Source: Catenuloplanes indicus (GTDB lineage: Bacteria > Actinomycetota > Actinomycetes > Mycobacteriales > Micromonosporaceae). From it: a stretch of DNA of 64,000 bases. Positions 8,503 through 16,959 of this stretch are shown in pieces. The stretch lies in contig NZ_JAUSUZ010000001.1 in NCBI RefSeq assembly GCF_030813715.1, positions 8,042,501-8,106,500 of the forward strand, written 5' to 3'. Positions within the stretch are counted from its first letter, which is position 1. Each line of letters opens with the position of its first letter. The notes beneath the pieces are model-generated. The model was given only the letters and a program-made list of their open reading frames with translations. It had not been told where the DNA came from and did no database searches. The position numbers were made by a program, and so were the translations under genes.

Positions 8503-9152
8503 CGCGGGTGGTGCTGGCCGAGGACGGCGTGCTGCTCCGCGAGGGCCTGGCCGGGCTGCTGGAACGCTTCGGGCTGCCGGTGGTGGCGGCGGTCGGCGAC
8601 GCGGCCGCGCTGGTCGACGCGGTCGCGGAGCACGCGCCGGACCTGGTGGTGACGGACATCCGCATGCCGCCGACGCTGACCGACGACGGGCTGCGCGCGG
8701 CGCTGTCGCTGCGAGCCGCGCGTCCCGGGCTGCCGGTGGTGGCGCTCAGCCAGTACGTTGAGCGCTCCTATGCGGCCGCGCTGCTCGACTCGGACGGCGG
8801 CCGCGGCGTCGGCTACCTGCTCAAGGACCGGGTGGCGGACGTGGAGGAGTTCGTCGAGACGCTGCGCGGCGTAGCGGCCGGCGGCACGATCATCGACCCG
8901 ACCGTGGTCCGGCAGCTGCTGCAGCGCCCGCCCGAGGACCCGGTGGCCCGGCTGTCCGCCCGCGAGCGCGAGGTGCTCGCGTCGATGGCTACCGGGCTGT
9001 CGAACGCGGCGATCGCGCGGGCGCTGTTCGTCTCCGAGGCCGCGGTCGGCAAACACGTCGGGAACATCCTGGCCAAGCTCGGGCTGCCGCCGGACGACGA
9101 CTCCAACCGCCGGGTGCTCGCGGTGCTGACGTACCTGCATCGACGACCTTGA
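8499..9152 (+). CDS. NarL/LuxR-type response regulator
   Basis: A 217-residue regulator. The receiver domain (residues 1-125) has the acidic pair in VVLAEDG, the phospho-acceptor Asp in LVVTDIRMP, and the conserved Lys in GYLLKDRV. The LuxR helix-turn-helix (about residues 150-205) reads LSAREREVLASMATGLSNAA and continues to EAAVGKHVGNILAKLGL. Translationally coupled to its kinase by a 4-base overlap. Probable targets are the operon itself and the adjacent exporter. Confidence 0.93.
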   Translation: MTRVVLAEDGVLLREGLAGLLERFGLPVVAAVGDAAALVDAVAEHAPDLVVTDIRMPPTLTDDGLRAALSLRAARPGLPVVALSQYVERSYAAALLDSDGGRGVGYLLKDRVADVEEFVETLRGVAAGGTIIDPTVVRQLLQRPPEDPVARLSAREREVLASMATGLSNAAIARALFVSEAAVGKHVGNILAKLGLPPDDDSNRRVLAVLTYLHRRP

Positions 9153-9208
9153 CTAAATCTGTGTGAGCGCTAACACTGTCTCCCGAATGCCTCGCCGACA
9201 CATCGATG
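9149..9208 (+). promoter_or_regulatory. Promoter/operator of the GH43-AbfB gene
   Basis: TTGACT (9149-9154) lies 16 bases before TAACAC (9171-9176), a -35/-10-like arrangement. GTGAGCGCTAACA (9163-9175) overlaps the -10 region and has the palindromic AGCGCT core typical of LacI-family operators. GACACATCGATG follows at 9197-9208. Both words recur exactly upstream of the second GH43 gene. Confidence 0.6.
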
Positions 9209-9248
9209 CAACGCGCCGGACACGAGCGTGTGCGACATGGAGGCTGCT

Positions 9249-10571
9249 GTGAGACGTACCGCCGCTGGGTTGCTGGTCTTGGTTTGTGCGCTCCTCGGGT
9301 TTTCCGTTCCCGCTTCCGCGGCCGCGCCACCGGCTGGTTCGTGGACGCGGTACACCATGACCGCGTTCACGAACGGCAGCGAGTCGAACATGTACGTGTA
9401 CGAGTCGCCGGACGCGACCGGGTTCCGGCTGCTGCGCGGCCCGGCCTACACGCCGCCGGCCGGGCTGATCCGCGACCCCAGCATCATCAAGCACACGGAC
9501 GGCAGGTACTGGGTCGTCTACACCACGAACTGGACCGGCAACACGATCGGCCTCGCCACCAGCACCGACCGTCTCAACTGGACGTTCGTGCGTAACGTGA
9601 CGATCCCGCTGACCGTGCAGAACACCTGGGCGCCGGAGTTCTTCATCGACTCGAACGGCAGCGTGAACGTGATCGTCTCGCTCTCCACGAACGGGGCGGA
9701 CTTCACGCCGTACAAGCTGACCGCCACGAACGCGGCGCTCAGCGCGTGGTCGGCGCCGCAGGTGCTCAGCGGCATCGGGCCGAACTACATCGACACGTAC
9801 GTCGTCAAGGTCGGCTCCACCTACCACGCGTTCACCAAGAACGAGACGACCAAGTTCATCGAGTACGCGACCGCGCCCGCGCTGACCGGGCCGTACACGA
9901 TCTCGCGCACCGGCAACTGGGCCGGCTGGGGCGGGCCGCGCGAGGGCCAGGCGCTGGTGCCGCTGGACAACGGCGGCTGGCGGATCTACTACGACGGGTA
10001 CACGGTCGGGCAGTACTACTTCAGCGACTCCTACGACGGGTTCGCCACCTGGTCGGCGCCGCAGACGCTGCCCGGGCTGTCCGGGTTCGCGCGGCACTTC
10101 ACCGTGCTGAAGGAGGTCGTGTCCGGGGGCGCGTCGCTGCCGCTGGCCTCGCGCTCGCTGCAGTCGGTCAACGTCACCGACCGGTACGTGCGGCACCGCG
10201 ACTACCTCGGATACGTGGAGCCGGTGACGGTCTCGTCGGCGGCGCAGGTCAAGCAGGACGCGACGGTCACGATCGTGCCCGGGCTGGCGGACGCGAACTG
10301 CTACTCGTTCCGCGCGCTCAACGGGTCGTACCTGCGGCACTGGGACTTCCGGCTGCGGCTGGACGCGTCCGACGGGTCGGCGACGTTCGCGCGCGACGCC
10401 ACCTACTGCGCGCGGCCGGGGTCGGTGTCCGGATCGGTGTCGCTGGAGTCGTACAACTATCCGGGGCGGTACATCCGGCACTACGACTACGCGCTGCGGG
10501 TCGACCTCTACCAGGACTCGGCCACGTTCCGCGCGGACAGCTCATTCCGGGTGGTGACCGCCTGGGCTTAG
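9249..10571 (+). CDS. Secreted GH43-type arabinosidase with AbfB (CBM42) domain
   Basis: The 440-residue protein has a cleavable signal peptide (about residues 1-28, ending PASAAA). A five-bladed propeller of the GH43 type covers about residues 30-295. Candidate catalytic residues are the Asp in LIRDPSIIK and the Glu in GPREGQALVP. An arabinofuranose-binding AbfB domain spans about residues 300-440, recognised by the repeated pattern RYVRHRDY, YLRHWDF and RYIRHYDY. It likely releases arabinose from arabinan or arabinoxylan outside the cell. GTG 9249 is chosen because GGAGG (9239-9243) precedes it; ATG 9237 would lack one. Confidence 0.85.
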   Translation: MRRTAAGLLVLVCALLGFSVPASAAAPPAGSWTRYTMTAFTNGSESNMYVYESPDATGFRLLRGPAYTPPAGLIRDPSIIKHTDGRYWVVYTTNWTGNTIGLATSTDRLNWTFVRNVTIPLTVQNTWAPEFFIDSNGSVNVIVSLSTNGADFTPYKLTATNAALSAWSAPQVLSGIGPNYIDTYVVKVGSTYHAFTKNETTKFIEYATAPALTGPYTISRTGNWAGWGGPREGQALVPLDNGGWRIYYDGYTVGQYYFSDSYDGFATWSAPQTLPGLSGFARHFTVLKEVVSGGASLPLASRSLQSVNVTDRYVRHRDYLGYVEPVTVSSAAQVKQDATVTIVPGLADANCYSFRALNGSYLRHWDFRLRLDASDGSATFARDATYCARPGSVSGSVSLESYNYPGRYIRHYDYALRVDLYQDSATFRADSSFRVVTAWA

Positions 10572-11000
10572 CGTCGTCTCCAGCCGGGCGGCGAGCTCCC
10601 GGTGGGCTCGCCGCGCCTGGGTGAACGCGTAGGCGAAGAGCGGCGTGGGGGCGGTCAGCGTGACGTGGCAGTCGATCCGGGTGCGGCCGTCGTCCTCCGC
10701 GGTCACCGTGGTGCGGTTGCGGACCGTGACGCCGGGGGACTGGCGGGCGACCGTGTCCAGCGCGGTGCCGGACTCGCCGACGATGTCGGCCCGGTACCGG
10801 ATGCGGAACCGCAGCGGGCCCCAGCGCATCGCGTCCGTGATCGTGTAGCTGCGGATCGCGCCGGCGCGCGGTGCGTCGGTGCGCACCGCGACGATCAGCG
10901 GGTGCAGCTCGCCCTGCCGGGTCAGGTCGGCGAGCAGCGCCATGGCCGTCTCCGGGGCGCAGCGCGGCCGTGCCGTGTAATGGAAATCGCCCGTCCGCAC
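10542..11000 (-). CDS. SRPBCC (START-like) family protein
   Basis: A 152-residue soluble protein with the layout of the polyketide cyclase/dehydrase and lipid transport superfamily: an initial strand, a helix near AMALLADLTRQ, a run of antiparallel strands (FRIRYRADIV, GVTVRNRTTVTA, TRIDCHVTLTAP) and a long C-terminal helix (FAYAFTQARRAHRELAARLE). The family binds hydrophobic ligands; no ligand or reaction can be assigned here. It converges on the GH43 gene and their 3' ends overlap by 30 bases. Confidence 0.8.
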   Translation of the reverse strand: MRTGDFHYTARPRCAPETAMALLADLTRQGELHPLIVAVRTDAPRAGAIRSYTITDAMRWGPLRFRIRYRADIVGESGTALDTVARQSPGVTVRNRTTVTAEDDGRTRIDCHVTLTAPTPLFAYAFTQARRAHRELAARLETTLSPGGHHPE

Positions 11001-11044
11001 GGGATGATCCTATGCGGCGGGCGATCGTCCGTACCCCTCGGCGG

Positions 11045-11467
11045 TCAGCGGCCGTTCTGGGACAGCGCCTCGAGCAGGTCGCCGACCGGGCGGTCGGACA
11101 TGGCGCGGGCCACGTCGGCCAGCGCGATGATGCCGACCAGGCTGGTGCCGTCGATCACCGGCAGCCGGCGCACCTGGTGCTGCGACATCGTGCGCAGGAT
11201 CTCCCGGGCGTCGTCGTCCGCGCCGATCGTGATCGCCTCACCCTGCGCGAGTGTGCCCGCGGTGATCGAGTTCGGGTCCTTGCCCTTGCCGAGCACCTTC
11301 ACCACGATGTCGCGGTCGGTGATCACACCCTTGATCTTGTTGTCCACGCCGCAGATCGGCAGCGACCCGACGTCCAGGTCCGCCATCTTCTTCGCCGCGG
11401 CCGACAGGTACTCGTTCTCGCCGACGCAGGTCACGTCAGTCGTCATGATCTCGCGAGCCGTCGTCAT
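11045..11467 (-). CDS. Tandem CBS-domain protein
   Basis: A 140-residue protein made of one CBS pair (about residues 8-65 and 72-130), with the motifs PICGVDNKIKGVITDRDIV and LPVIDGTSLVGIIALADVA. CBS pairs bind adenine nucleotides and act as energy or stress sensors. Proteins of this size without other domains are common in actinobacteria and often dormancy- or stress-linked, which is inference here. GGAGG lies 11 bases before ATG 11467. Confidence 0.92.
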   Translation of the reverse strand: MTTAREIMTTDVTCVGENEYLSAAAKKMADLDVGSLPICGVDNKIKGVITDRDIVVKVLGKGKDPNSITAGTLAQGEAITIGADDDAREILRTMSQHQVRRLPVIDGTSLVGIIALADVARAMSDRPVGDLLEALSQNGR

Positions 11468-11557
11468 GATCAGCTACACCTCCGGGTTCGACGCACTTGC
11501 CTCCTTGATACCGCCTCCAAGGTGCGAATCACCCGGAATCCGGTCAACAGCCGCCCG

Positions 11558-12550
11558 TCAGCCGGCTGTTTCCCGCAGTGCGTCGTCGATCAGCGCGCGC
11601 TGGCGGGACAGGCTTTCCGGCGTCAGGCCGGGGCGCCCGCCGGGGTGACCGAGCGTGGAACTGGCGGCGGCGACCGCGCCGCTCGCGGCCGAGACCGGAT
11701 CGTCCCCGCGCAGCAGCGCGGCCACCAGGCCCGCGACCAGGGAGTCCCCGGCGCCGGTGGTGTCCGCCGTCGTCGTCTGCACGCCGGGGATCACGACGTG
11801 GCCGTCCGTACCCCACGGGGAACGGGCCGACCAGGCGAAGAGATTGGCGCCGTCGTCCAGCGCGAGCGCGGCAAGCCACGGACCGCGCCGGTGGATCTCC
11901 CGGGCCGCGCGGAGACCGCGCTCCTCGGTCCCGACCTCCGCACCGGCCAGCAGTCCCGCTTCCTGCTCGTCCGCCCGGATCACGTCCGCCCAGCCCAGCA
12001 GGGCGCCGTCGCCGGGCGCTCCGTCCAGCACCACGATCGGGCCGCGCGGTGTCGTCCCGCTCTCCGCCTCCGGATCGCCGTGCGGTCCCGCGGTGCGGCG
12101 TGCCGCGCGAGCGGCGGCCAGGAGCGCTTCCGGCGGCTGCTGCAACTGCAGGACGACCGCGTCCGCGTTCGCCAGCCGGCCGGCCGCGGCGGCCACGTCG
12201 TCCGGCGTGAGCAGCGACGACTCCGGCAGATGCTGGACGTACCGCCACTCGCCGTCCGCGTCGAGCAGCTCCACGATCAGCGCGGACTCGCCCCGGACCG
12301 GCACGGACGACACGTCGATGCCGTCCTTGCGCGCCTGGTTCAGCAGCCGCTCACCGGTCTCGTCGGCACCGGCCACACCGAGCAGCGCGACCGGCACGCC
12401 GAGCTGCGCGAGCGCGACCGCCTGGTTCGCGCCCTTCCCGCCGAGCATCTCCCGTCGCTCGTGCGCATCGGCCGCCTCGCCGGCCCCGGGCACCGCCGGC
12501 ACGGTCAACACCAGATCCCGGGCGATCTGCCCGGCCACCATCACCGTCAT
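11558..12550 (-). CDS. PfkB-family sugar kinase, ribokinase-like
   Basis: A 330-residue carbohydrate kinase. PfkB signature 1 is seen as EMLGGKGANQAVALAQLGVP (about residues 36-55) and signature 2, with the catalytic Asp, as TTADTTGAGDSLVAGL (about residues 255-270). The close match to GGKGANQA favours ribokinase or a related pentose/deoxyribose kinase over a fructokinase. It sits between a CBS gene and an XRE regulator and within 4 kb of two arabinan hydrolases, so a role in pentose use is plausible. ATG 12550 is preferred to the 12-residue longer alternative. Confidence 0.88.
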   Translation of the reverse strand: MTVMVAGQIARDLVLTVPAVPGAGEAADAHERREMLGGKGANQAVALAQLGVPVALLGVAGADETGERLLNQARKDGIDVSSVPVRGESALIVELLDADGEWRYVQHLPESSLLTPDDVAAAAGRLANADAVVLQLQQPPEALLAAARAARRTAGPHGDPEAESGTTPRGPIVVLDGAPGDGALLGWADVIRADEQEAGLLAGAEVGTEERGLRAAREIHRRGPWLAALALDDGANLFAWSARSPWGTDGHVVIPGVQTTTADTTGAGDSLVAGLVAALLRGDDPVSAASGAVAAASSTLGHPGGRPGLTPESLSRQRALIDDALRETAG

Positions 12551-12610
12551 GACGCGCGCATACCCGCCCACGCCGGTGCGAATCACACCGCGCGGCCACC
12601 GCCGGTCGCG

Positions 12611-12895
12611 CTATGCCGCGAGATCGTCGCTGCCGGCGGTCCCCGGACGGGGGATGGGTGCCGACGCGGCCGAGACCGTGTCCAGCGACAGCCCGAGCGC
12701 GTCCGCCAGCGCCGCCACCGTGAAGAAGGCCGGCGTCGGGATGCGGCCCGTCTCGATCTTGCGGAGCGTCTCCGGCGAGATCCCGGCCGCGGACGCGACG
12801 TCGACGATGCTGCGGCTGCCGCGGGCGTCGCGCAGTGCGCGGCCCAGTCGCTCGCCGCGTTCCCGCTCTTCCTCGCTCAACGGCACCCTCACCAT
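12611..12895 (-). CDS. Small XRE-family DNA-binding protein
   Basis: A 94-residue helix-turn-helix protein: RLGRALRDARGSRSIVDVAS followed by ISPETLRKIETGRIPTP and a capping helix. It consists of little beyond the DNA-binding domain, so it probably dimerises and represses. ATG 12895 begins 7 bases after a -10-like TACTAT (minus strand), suggesting a leaderless transcript. A 24-bp dyad overlaps the promoter, so autorepression is likely. Confidence 0.85.
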   Translation of the reverse strand: MVRVPLSEEERERGERLGRALRDARGSRSIVDVASAAGISPETLRKIETGRIPTPAFFTVAALADALGLSLDTVSAASAPIPRPGTAGSDDLAA

Positions 12896-12901
12896 GGCCC
12901 T

Positions 12902-12925
12902 GATAGTAATACCGGTATAGTTATC
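12902..12925. promoter_or_regulatory. Dyad operator in the XRE promoter
   Basis: The perfect 10-bp palindrome ATACCGGTAT (12909-12918) is flanked symmetrically by GATA (12902-12905) and TATC (12922-12925). It lies immediately upstream of the -10-like element of the XRE gene. Confidence 0.6.
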
Positions 12926-13503
12926 GACGAAGCCCTCGGGCGCGAATTCCGGCGAGCGACACCCGCTCCACCCCGTGTGATCAATCAATGGAGCGATCGG
13001 GACATCAACTTCGCTGAATGACCTCCTTTCGCTCCGCCGCTGCGATGCTCAGGCGCGGCGGCCGGGGTCTTCATCCGGTCGACTCACTCTTCGCCGTTCC
13101 GTTCGGTGCCCACACGAGCGCACGCCCACCCGGAGCCCCACACGGAGCGGGCACCGATCCGGCCATGAGCGAAGAGAGGGCGTGCAGCAGGAAGGCCCGG
13201 CCGCGCCGTGGCGGCAAGATTGTGCGAGTGGATGGTGCAGTAGGGCGCCAGCACCCGGTTTCCATCCCATGGGGGGTCGCGGTGGCCGCACCTCGCCCCC
13301 GTTTCGGGACCCGGCGGGAGCGCCACGTGGGCGATGTGGACGGTCGCCGTGGGGGCGTGCGACGGGGACGTGCACGGAGGCCGCCTGCGGCCGGCCGGTG
13401 CTCGCGGGAGCGTGCGGAGGGTGAGCCGCCGGAAGCGGGCAGAGGATTGTGATCTTCGGGTTTTAGGCTGGGGGCAGCTGTCCGGGCTGTCGGAGGAGGC
13501 CGC
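12926..13503. other. Gene-poor stretch with dispersed repeats
   Basis: No convincing gene is seen. At 12975-13036 it contains TGATCAATCAATGG, ACATCAACTTCGC and CCTCCTTTCGCTCC in the same order as variants in the long inverted repeat near 29.8 kb. At 13391-13452 a GC-rich segment (CCGGTGCTCGCGGGAGCGTG, then CGCCGGAAGCGGGCAGAGGA) resembles segments near 29.0 and 30.4 kb. The ribosome binding site CGGAGGAGG of the amidohydrolase gene is at the right edge. Confidence 0.5.
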
Positions 13504-15060
13504 GTGCTGGACCTGCGGATCGAGAACGGGACGATCGTCACGATGGATCCGGCGCGGCCGGTGGTGCGGGCGCTCGGGGTGTGGCGCGGGCGGGTGTTCG
13601 CGAGCGGTGACGACGTGGCCGGGATGCCGGCGCGCGAGGTGCTGGATCTGCGTGGCGCGACCGTGGTGCCGGGGTTCGTGGACGCGCACACGCACCTGGC
13701 GTGGACCGGGCTGAAGGCGCGGGCGGCGAGCGTGGCGCCGTCGGAGGACGCGGCCGCGATGCTGCGGGTGATCGCGGAGGCGGCGCGGCGGGTGCCGGTG
13801 GGTGGCTGGGTGGACGTCGGGGGGTACGACCAGCGACCGCTGGGGCGGCACCTGACGGCGGCGGAGCTGGACGCGGTCAGTGCCGGTCGCCGCGTGTTCG
13901 TGACGCACGACTCGGGGCACGCGTGCCTGGTCAACAGCGCGGTGCTGGCGATGCTGCCGGACGGCGTGCGGCACGAGGACGGCCTGCTCACCGAGGGTGA
14001 CATGGCGGCGGTGCGGCGGCTGCGCTGGCCGTACTCGGTGGACGAGCTGGTCGCGGCGATCGAGCATGCGGGGCGGGAGTGCCGGGCGCAGGGCGTGACC
14101 GCGGTGTCCGAGGCCGGGATCGCCGGCGGGCTGGTCGGGCACTCGCCGGTGGAGCTGGCGGCCTACCAGGTGGCGCGGGAGCGTGGGCGGCTGCCGGTGC
14201 GGGCGCGGCTGATGGTGGCGGCGGACGTGCCGCACGCGGTGGCCGCGCACCCGGACGACGACCTTCCACAGGCTCTTGACCTCGGGGTACGGACCGGGCT
14301 GGGCGACGAGTGGCTGTCGATCGGCGCGCTGAAGGTGTTCACCGACGGTGGCATGATGGCCCGGACCGCCGCGCTGACCGAGAACTATGCCGGTCTTGAC
14401 CACGCCGGCCAGCTCGCCGGCGACCCGGCCGCGCTCACCCGGACGATCGTCGACGGGCACCGGGCCGGCTGGCAGCTGGCCGTGCACGCGATCGGCGACC
14501 GGGCGGTCGACCTGGCGCTGGACGCGATCTCGACGGCGCAGGCGATCAAGCCGGGGCCGCGGCACCGGATCGAGCACGCCGGCCTGGTCCGCCCCGATCA
14601 GCTGGCGCGCTTCCGGGAGCTGGACGTGACCGCGGTCGTGCAGCCGAACTTCCTCTGGTACCTCGGCGACGACTACGCGGAGATCATGGGGCCGGACCGG
14701 GCCGGCTGGCTCTACCGGGGCGCCGGGTTCCTCGAGGCCGGCGTGCGGCTGGCGGCCAGCTCGGACCGGCCGGTGACGGACGGTGCGCCGCTGCGCGCGA
14801 TCCAGTTCATGGCGGAGCGGCTGACCTCCGGCGGGCGTGTCGTCGGCCCGGCGGAGCGGATGAGCGTGGCGGACGCGCTGCGTGCCTACACCGTGGGTGC
14901 GGCCGCGGCCTGCGGCTGGGCGGACGATCTCGGCGCGCTCACGCCGGGGCGGCTGGCCGACTTCGTGGTGCTGGCGGAGAACCCGTTCGACGTGCCGGTG
15001 TCCCGGATCGCGGAGATCGCGATCCGGGACTCCTACGTGGGCGGTGCCTCACTCGCCTGA
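13504..15060 (+). CDS. YtcJ-like metal-dependent amidohydrolase
   Basis: A 518-residue amidohydrolase-superfamily enzyme (amidohydrolase_3 / YtcJ type). Near residue 60 it has the metal-binding HxH in PGFVDAHTHLAW. Later it has LAVHAIGDRAVDLAL and RHRIEHAGLVRP with further ligand histidines, and ASSDRPVTD with the likely catalytic Asp near the end of the barrel. The C-terminal LTPGRLADFVVL is typical of these enzymes. The substrate is unknown; relatives hydrolyse amide bonds in cyclic or N-acylated compounds. GTG 13504 is supported by CGGAGGAGG just upstream. Confidence 0.88.
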   Translation: MLDLRIENGTIVTMDPARPVVRALGVWRGRVFASGDDVAGMPAREVLDLRGATVVPGFVDAHTHLAWTGLKARAASVAPSEDAAAMLRVIAEAARRVPVGGWVDVGGYDQRPLGRHLTAAELDAVSAGRRVFVTHDSGHACLVNSAVLAMLPDGVRHEDGLLTEGDMAAVRRLRWPYSVDELVAAIEHAGRECRAQGVTAVSEAGIAGGLVGHSPVELAAYQVARERGRLPVRARLMVAADVPHAVAAHPDDDLPQALDLGVRTGLGDEWLSIGALKVFTDGGMMARTAALTENYAGLDHAGQLAGDPAALTRTIVDGHRAGWQLAVHAIGDRAVDLALDAISTAQAIKPGPRHRIEHAGLVRPDQLARFRELDVTAVVQPNFLWYLGDDYAEIMGPDRAGWLYRGAGFLEAGVRLAASSDRPVTDGAPLRAIQFMAERLTSGGRVVGPAERMSVADALRAYTVGAAAACGWADDLGALTPGRLADFVVLAENPFDVPVSRIAEIAIRDSYVGGASLA

Positions 15061-15190
15061 CGAGCCGGCCGGATCCGGCCGCGCGAACCGGCGTGGGTTC
15101 GCCGGCCGCCGCACGTGCGGCCGCTGCGCCGCGTCGTAGCCGCAGACGGTGTGCCCGGACGCGAGAAGGGGCCGTCGCATGATCGGCGCT

Positions 15191-16216
15191 TCAGTAGACG
15201 AACGGCCAGCCGGCCGTGTCGTAGCCGATCAGGTTGATCCCGAGCCGGGACGCGCCGCTGCCGGTGTAGTAGTGGTAGACCAGCACCTCGGCGTCGGTGT
15301 CCGCGAAGACCGCCTGGTGCCCCGGCCCGATGATGCTGCCGTGCCGGGCCAGCACCTGCGTGCCGCCGCCGCTGGTCATCGCGGTGCCGTTGCGGTCCAC
15401 GAACGGGCCGGTCGGGCTGGTCGAACGGCCCACCATGATCCGGTACGTGCTGTCCGCACCCCGGCAGCACAGGTCGAACGACACCCACAGGTAGTAGTAG
15501 CCGCCGTGCCGGAACACCACCGGCGCCTCGATCGCACCGCCGCCGCGCCCGGCCAGGCTGCGGACCGTGCTGTCCGCCCGCTTGCCGGTCGCCGGGTCCA
15601 GCCTGACCGTCTTGATCCCGGACCAGAACGATCCGAAGCTCAACCACCACGTACCACCGGCGTCGACGGTCAGGTTCGGGTCGATCGCGTTGTAGTCGTT
15701 GCCGGTGTTGCTCTCGATCACCAGACCGTTGTTGGTCCAGCTGCCGGACGCGCCGGTCGTGGACGTGGCCAGGAAGATCGCCGAGCGGTTCGACCCGAAC
15801 GTCGAGGCGGAGTAGTACAGGTAGTACCTCCCGTTCCGGTACGACAGATCCGGCGCCCACAGGTTACGGCTGCCCCCGGTGTACGTCGTGGTCCACGACG
15901 CCCCGTTCGGGAACACCGTCCCCGCGTTGCGGAACGTGGTCCGGTCGGTCGAGGTCTTGAGCGCGATGTTGTCGCCGGTGTGCGCGATCAGATAGCCACC
16001 GGTCGGCGTCTTCACGATCGTCGGGTCGTGCACCCCGACGTCCCCGTTGACAACCCCGGGACCCGGGTACGCCGCCGGCGGCACCGTCGGCGTGGCGAGC
16101 ACCCGCGGCCGTTGTTCCGCCGCGTGCGCCGTGAGCGTGGCCAGGCCACCGGTGAGAAGCACCGTCGCGGTGGCGGTGGCCAGCAGTCCCCGGCGGGCGA
16201 TCCGGGACATAAGCAT
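15191..16216 (-). CDS. Secreted GH43 endo-1,5-alpha-L-arabinanase-like enzyme
   Basis: A 341-residue protein with a signal peptide (arginines at 5, 8 and 9; cleavage near AHAAE). The GH43 catalytic triad is recognisable: general base Asp in VGVHDPTIVK, pKa-modulating Asp in DYNAIDPNLTVD, and general acid Glu in GGAIEAPVVFR. The blade motif NLWAPDLSYRNGRYYLYYS is typical of the arabinanase branch. It should cut the alpha-1,5 backbone of arabinan, complementing the GH43-AbfB enzyme about 5 kb away. ATG 16216 follows GAGGGG by 5 bases. Confidence 0.88.
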   Translation of the reverse strand: MLMSRIARRGLLATATATVLLTGGLATLTAHAAEQRPRVLATPTVPPAAYPGPGVVNGDVGVHDPTIVKTPTGGYLIAHTGDNIALKTSTDRTTFRNAGTVFPNGASWTTTYTGGSRNLWAPDLSYRNGRYYLYYSASTFGSNRSAIFLATSTTGASGSWTNNGLVIESNTGNDYNAIDPNLTVDAGGTWWLSFGSFWSGIKTVRLDPATGKRADSTVRSLAGRGGGAIEAPVVFRHGGYYYLWVSFDLCCRGADSTYRIMVGRSTSPTGPFVDRNGTAMTSGGGTQVLARHGSIIGPGHQAVFADTDAEVLVYHYYTGSGASRLGINLIGYDTAGWPFVY

Positions 16217-16274
16217 GGGTTTCCCCTCTCGGCCCGATCACGCTCCGCCGGGTGGAGACCAACAAAGGCAATCA

Positions 16275-16311
16275 GACACATCGATGTATCTGCCGCATGT
16301 TAGCGCTCACT
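16275..16311 (-). promoter_or_regulatory. Promoter/operator of the GH43 arabinanase gene
   Basis: On the minus strand GTGAGCGCTAACA (16310-16298) is identical to the 13-mer in front of the other GH43 gene. It overlaps a TAACAT -10-like element with TTGACA upstream. GACACATCGATG (16275-16286, plus strand) is also shared, with the palindrome ACATCGATGT at 16279-16288. The pair suggests control by one LacI-family repressor that is not encoded in the window. Confidence 0.6.
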
Positions 16312-16351
16312 TGGTGCCGGGTGTCAAGGTGTCACGCGTCTTGACGCGCCA

Positions 16352-16720
16352 TCAGGCGACGCAGAACTCGTTGCCCTCCGGGTCTCGAAGCACGACGTGG
16401 CTGAAGATGCCGCCGTAGCTCTCGTCGCCGGCGTGAGTGGCGCCGAGGGCGATCAACTCGGCCGCTCGGCGGCGGATCGCGGGCTCGTCCTTGGTCGAAC
16501 CGGTGGGGCGGATGTCGATGTGCAGCCGGTTCTTGGCGGTCTTGCCCTCCGGCACCCGGAGGAACGAGATGGCGGGGCCGTGGTCATCGGGGTCCATGAT
16601 GGAGGCGCCGTCCGGATCGTCGTAGCCGGGTTCGGGCAGGTAGCCGAGCGCGGCGGCCCAGAAGGCGGCGAGCCGATGGGGGTCGGCGGCGTCGAAGCAG
16701 AGGGTCCAGGAGGCGGCCAT
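16352..16720 (-). CDS. Glyoxalase-like (VOC superfamily) protein
   Basis: A 122-residue single-module VOC protein. The opening TLCFDAADPHRLAAFWAAAL and the ending FSHVVLRDPEGNEFCVA are the hallmark halves of the glyoxalase-like fold. Between them, NRLHIDIRPTG supplies a His and Asp that could be metal or ligand contacts. Many such proteins are of unknown reaction (bleomycin-resistance-like, dioxygenase-like), and none can be chosen here. Confidence 0.85.
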   Translation of the reverse strand: MAASWTLCFDAADPHRLAAFWAAALGYLPEPGYDDPDGASIMDPDDHGPAISFLRVPEGKTAKNRLHIDIRPTGSTKDEPAIRRRAAELIALGATHAGDESYGGIFSHVVLRDPEGNEFCVA

Positions 16721-16872
16721 GCTCCTGACCCTAATGTGCGTTTTCCCGCGGATTGTCGTCGTGGGTTTTCCGGCGGGTTGGCTTCGCCGGTTCGGCCGGT
16801 GCTGGTGGGCGGCATGAATGGCGTCAGGCGCCGCCCGGCACTCGATGCGTGCGTCAACCCTAATTAATCCAT

Positions 16873-16902
16873 AACAGTCTTCCCCTGGACTGTTAACAGT
16901 CC
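16873..16902. promoter_or_regulatory. Perfect 16-bp palindrome upstream of the chitinase gene
   Basis: GGACTGTTAACAGTCC (16887-16902) is fully self-complementary, and an additional half site AACAGTC lies at 16873-16879. It sits in an AT-richer island 58 bases before the chitinase start. It does not match the DasR consensus (ACTGGTCTAGACCAGT) known for Streptomyces chitin genes, so another regulator is implied. Confidence 0.6.
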
Positions 16903-16959
16903 TAATAATTCCCGTGACGGCGGTCGACCCCCATCGCCGCCTTGATCATGGGAGGTGCC

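Noticed and set aside
16887-16902. DasR operator in front of the chitinase gene
   Set aside because: The palindrome there (GGACTGTTAACAGTCC) does not match ACTGGTCTAGACCAGT at the key positions, so it is reported as an unknown operator.
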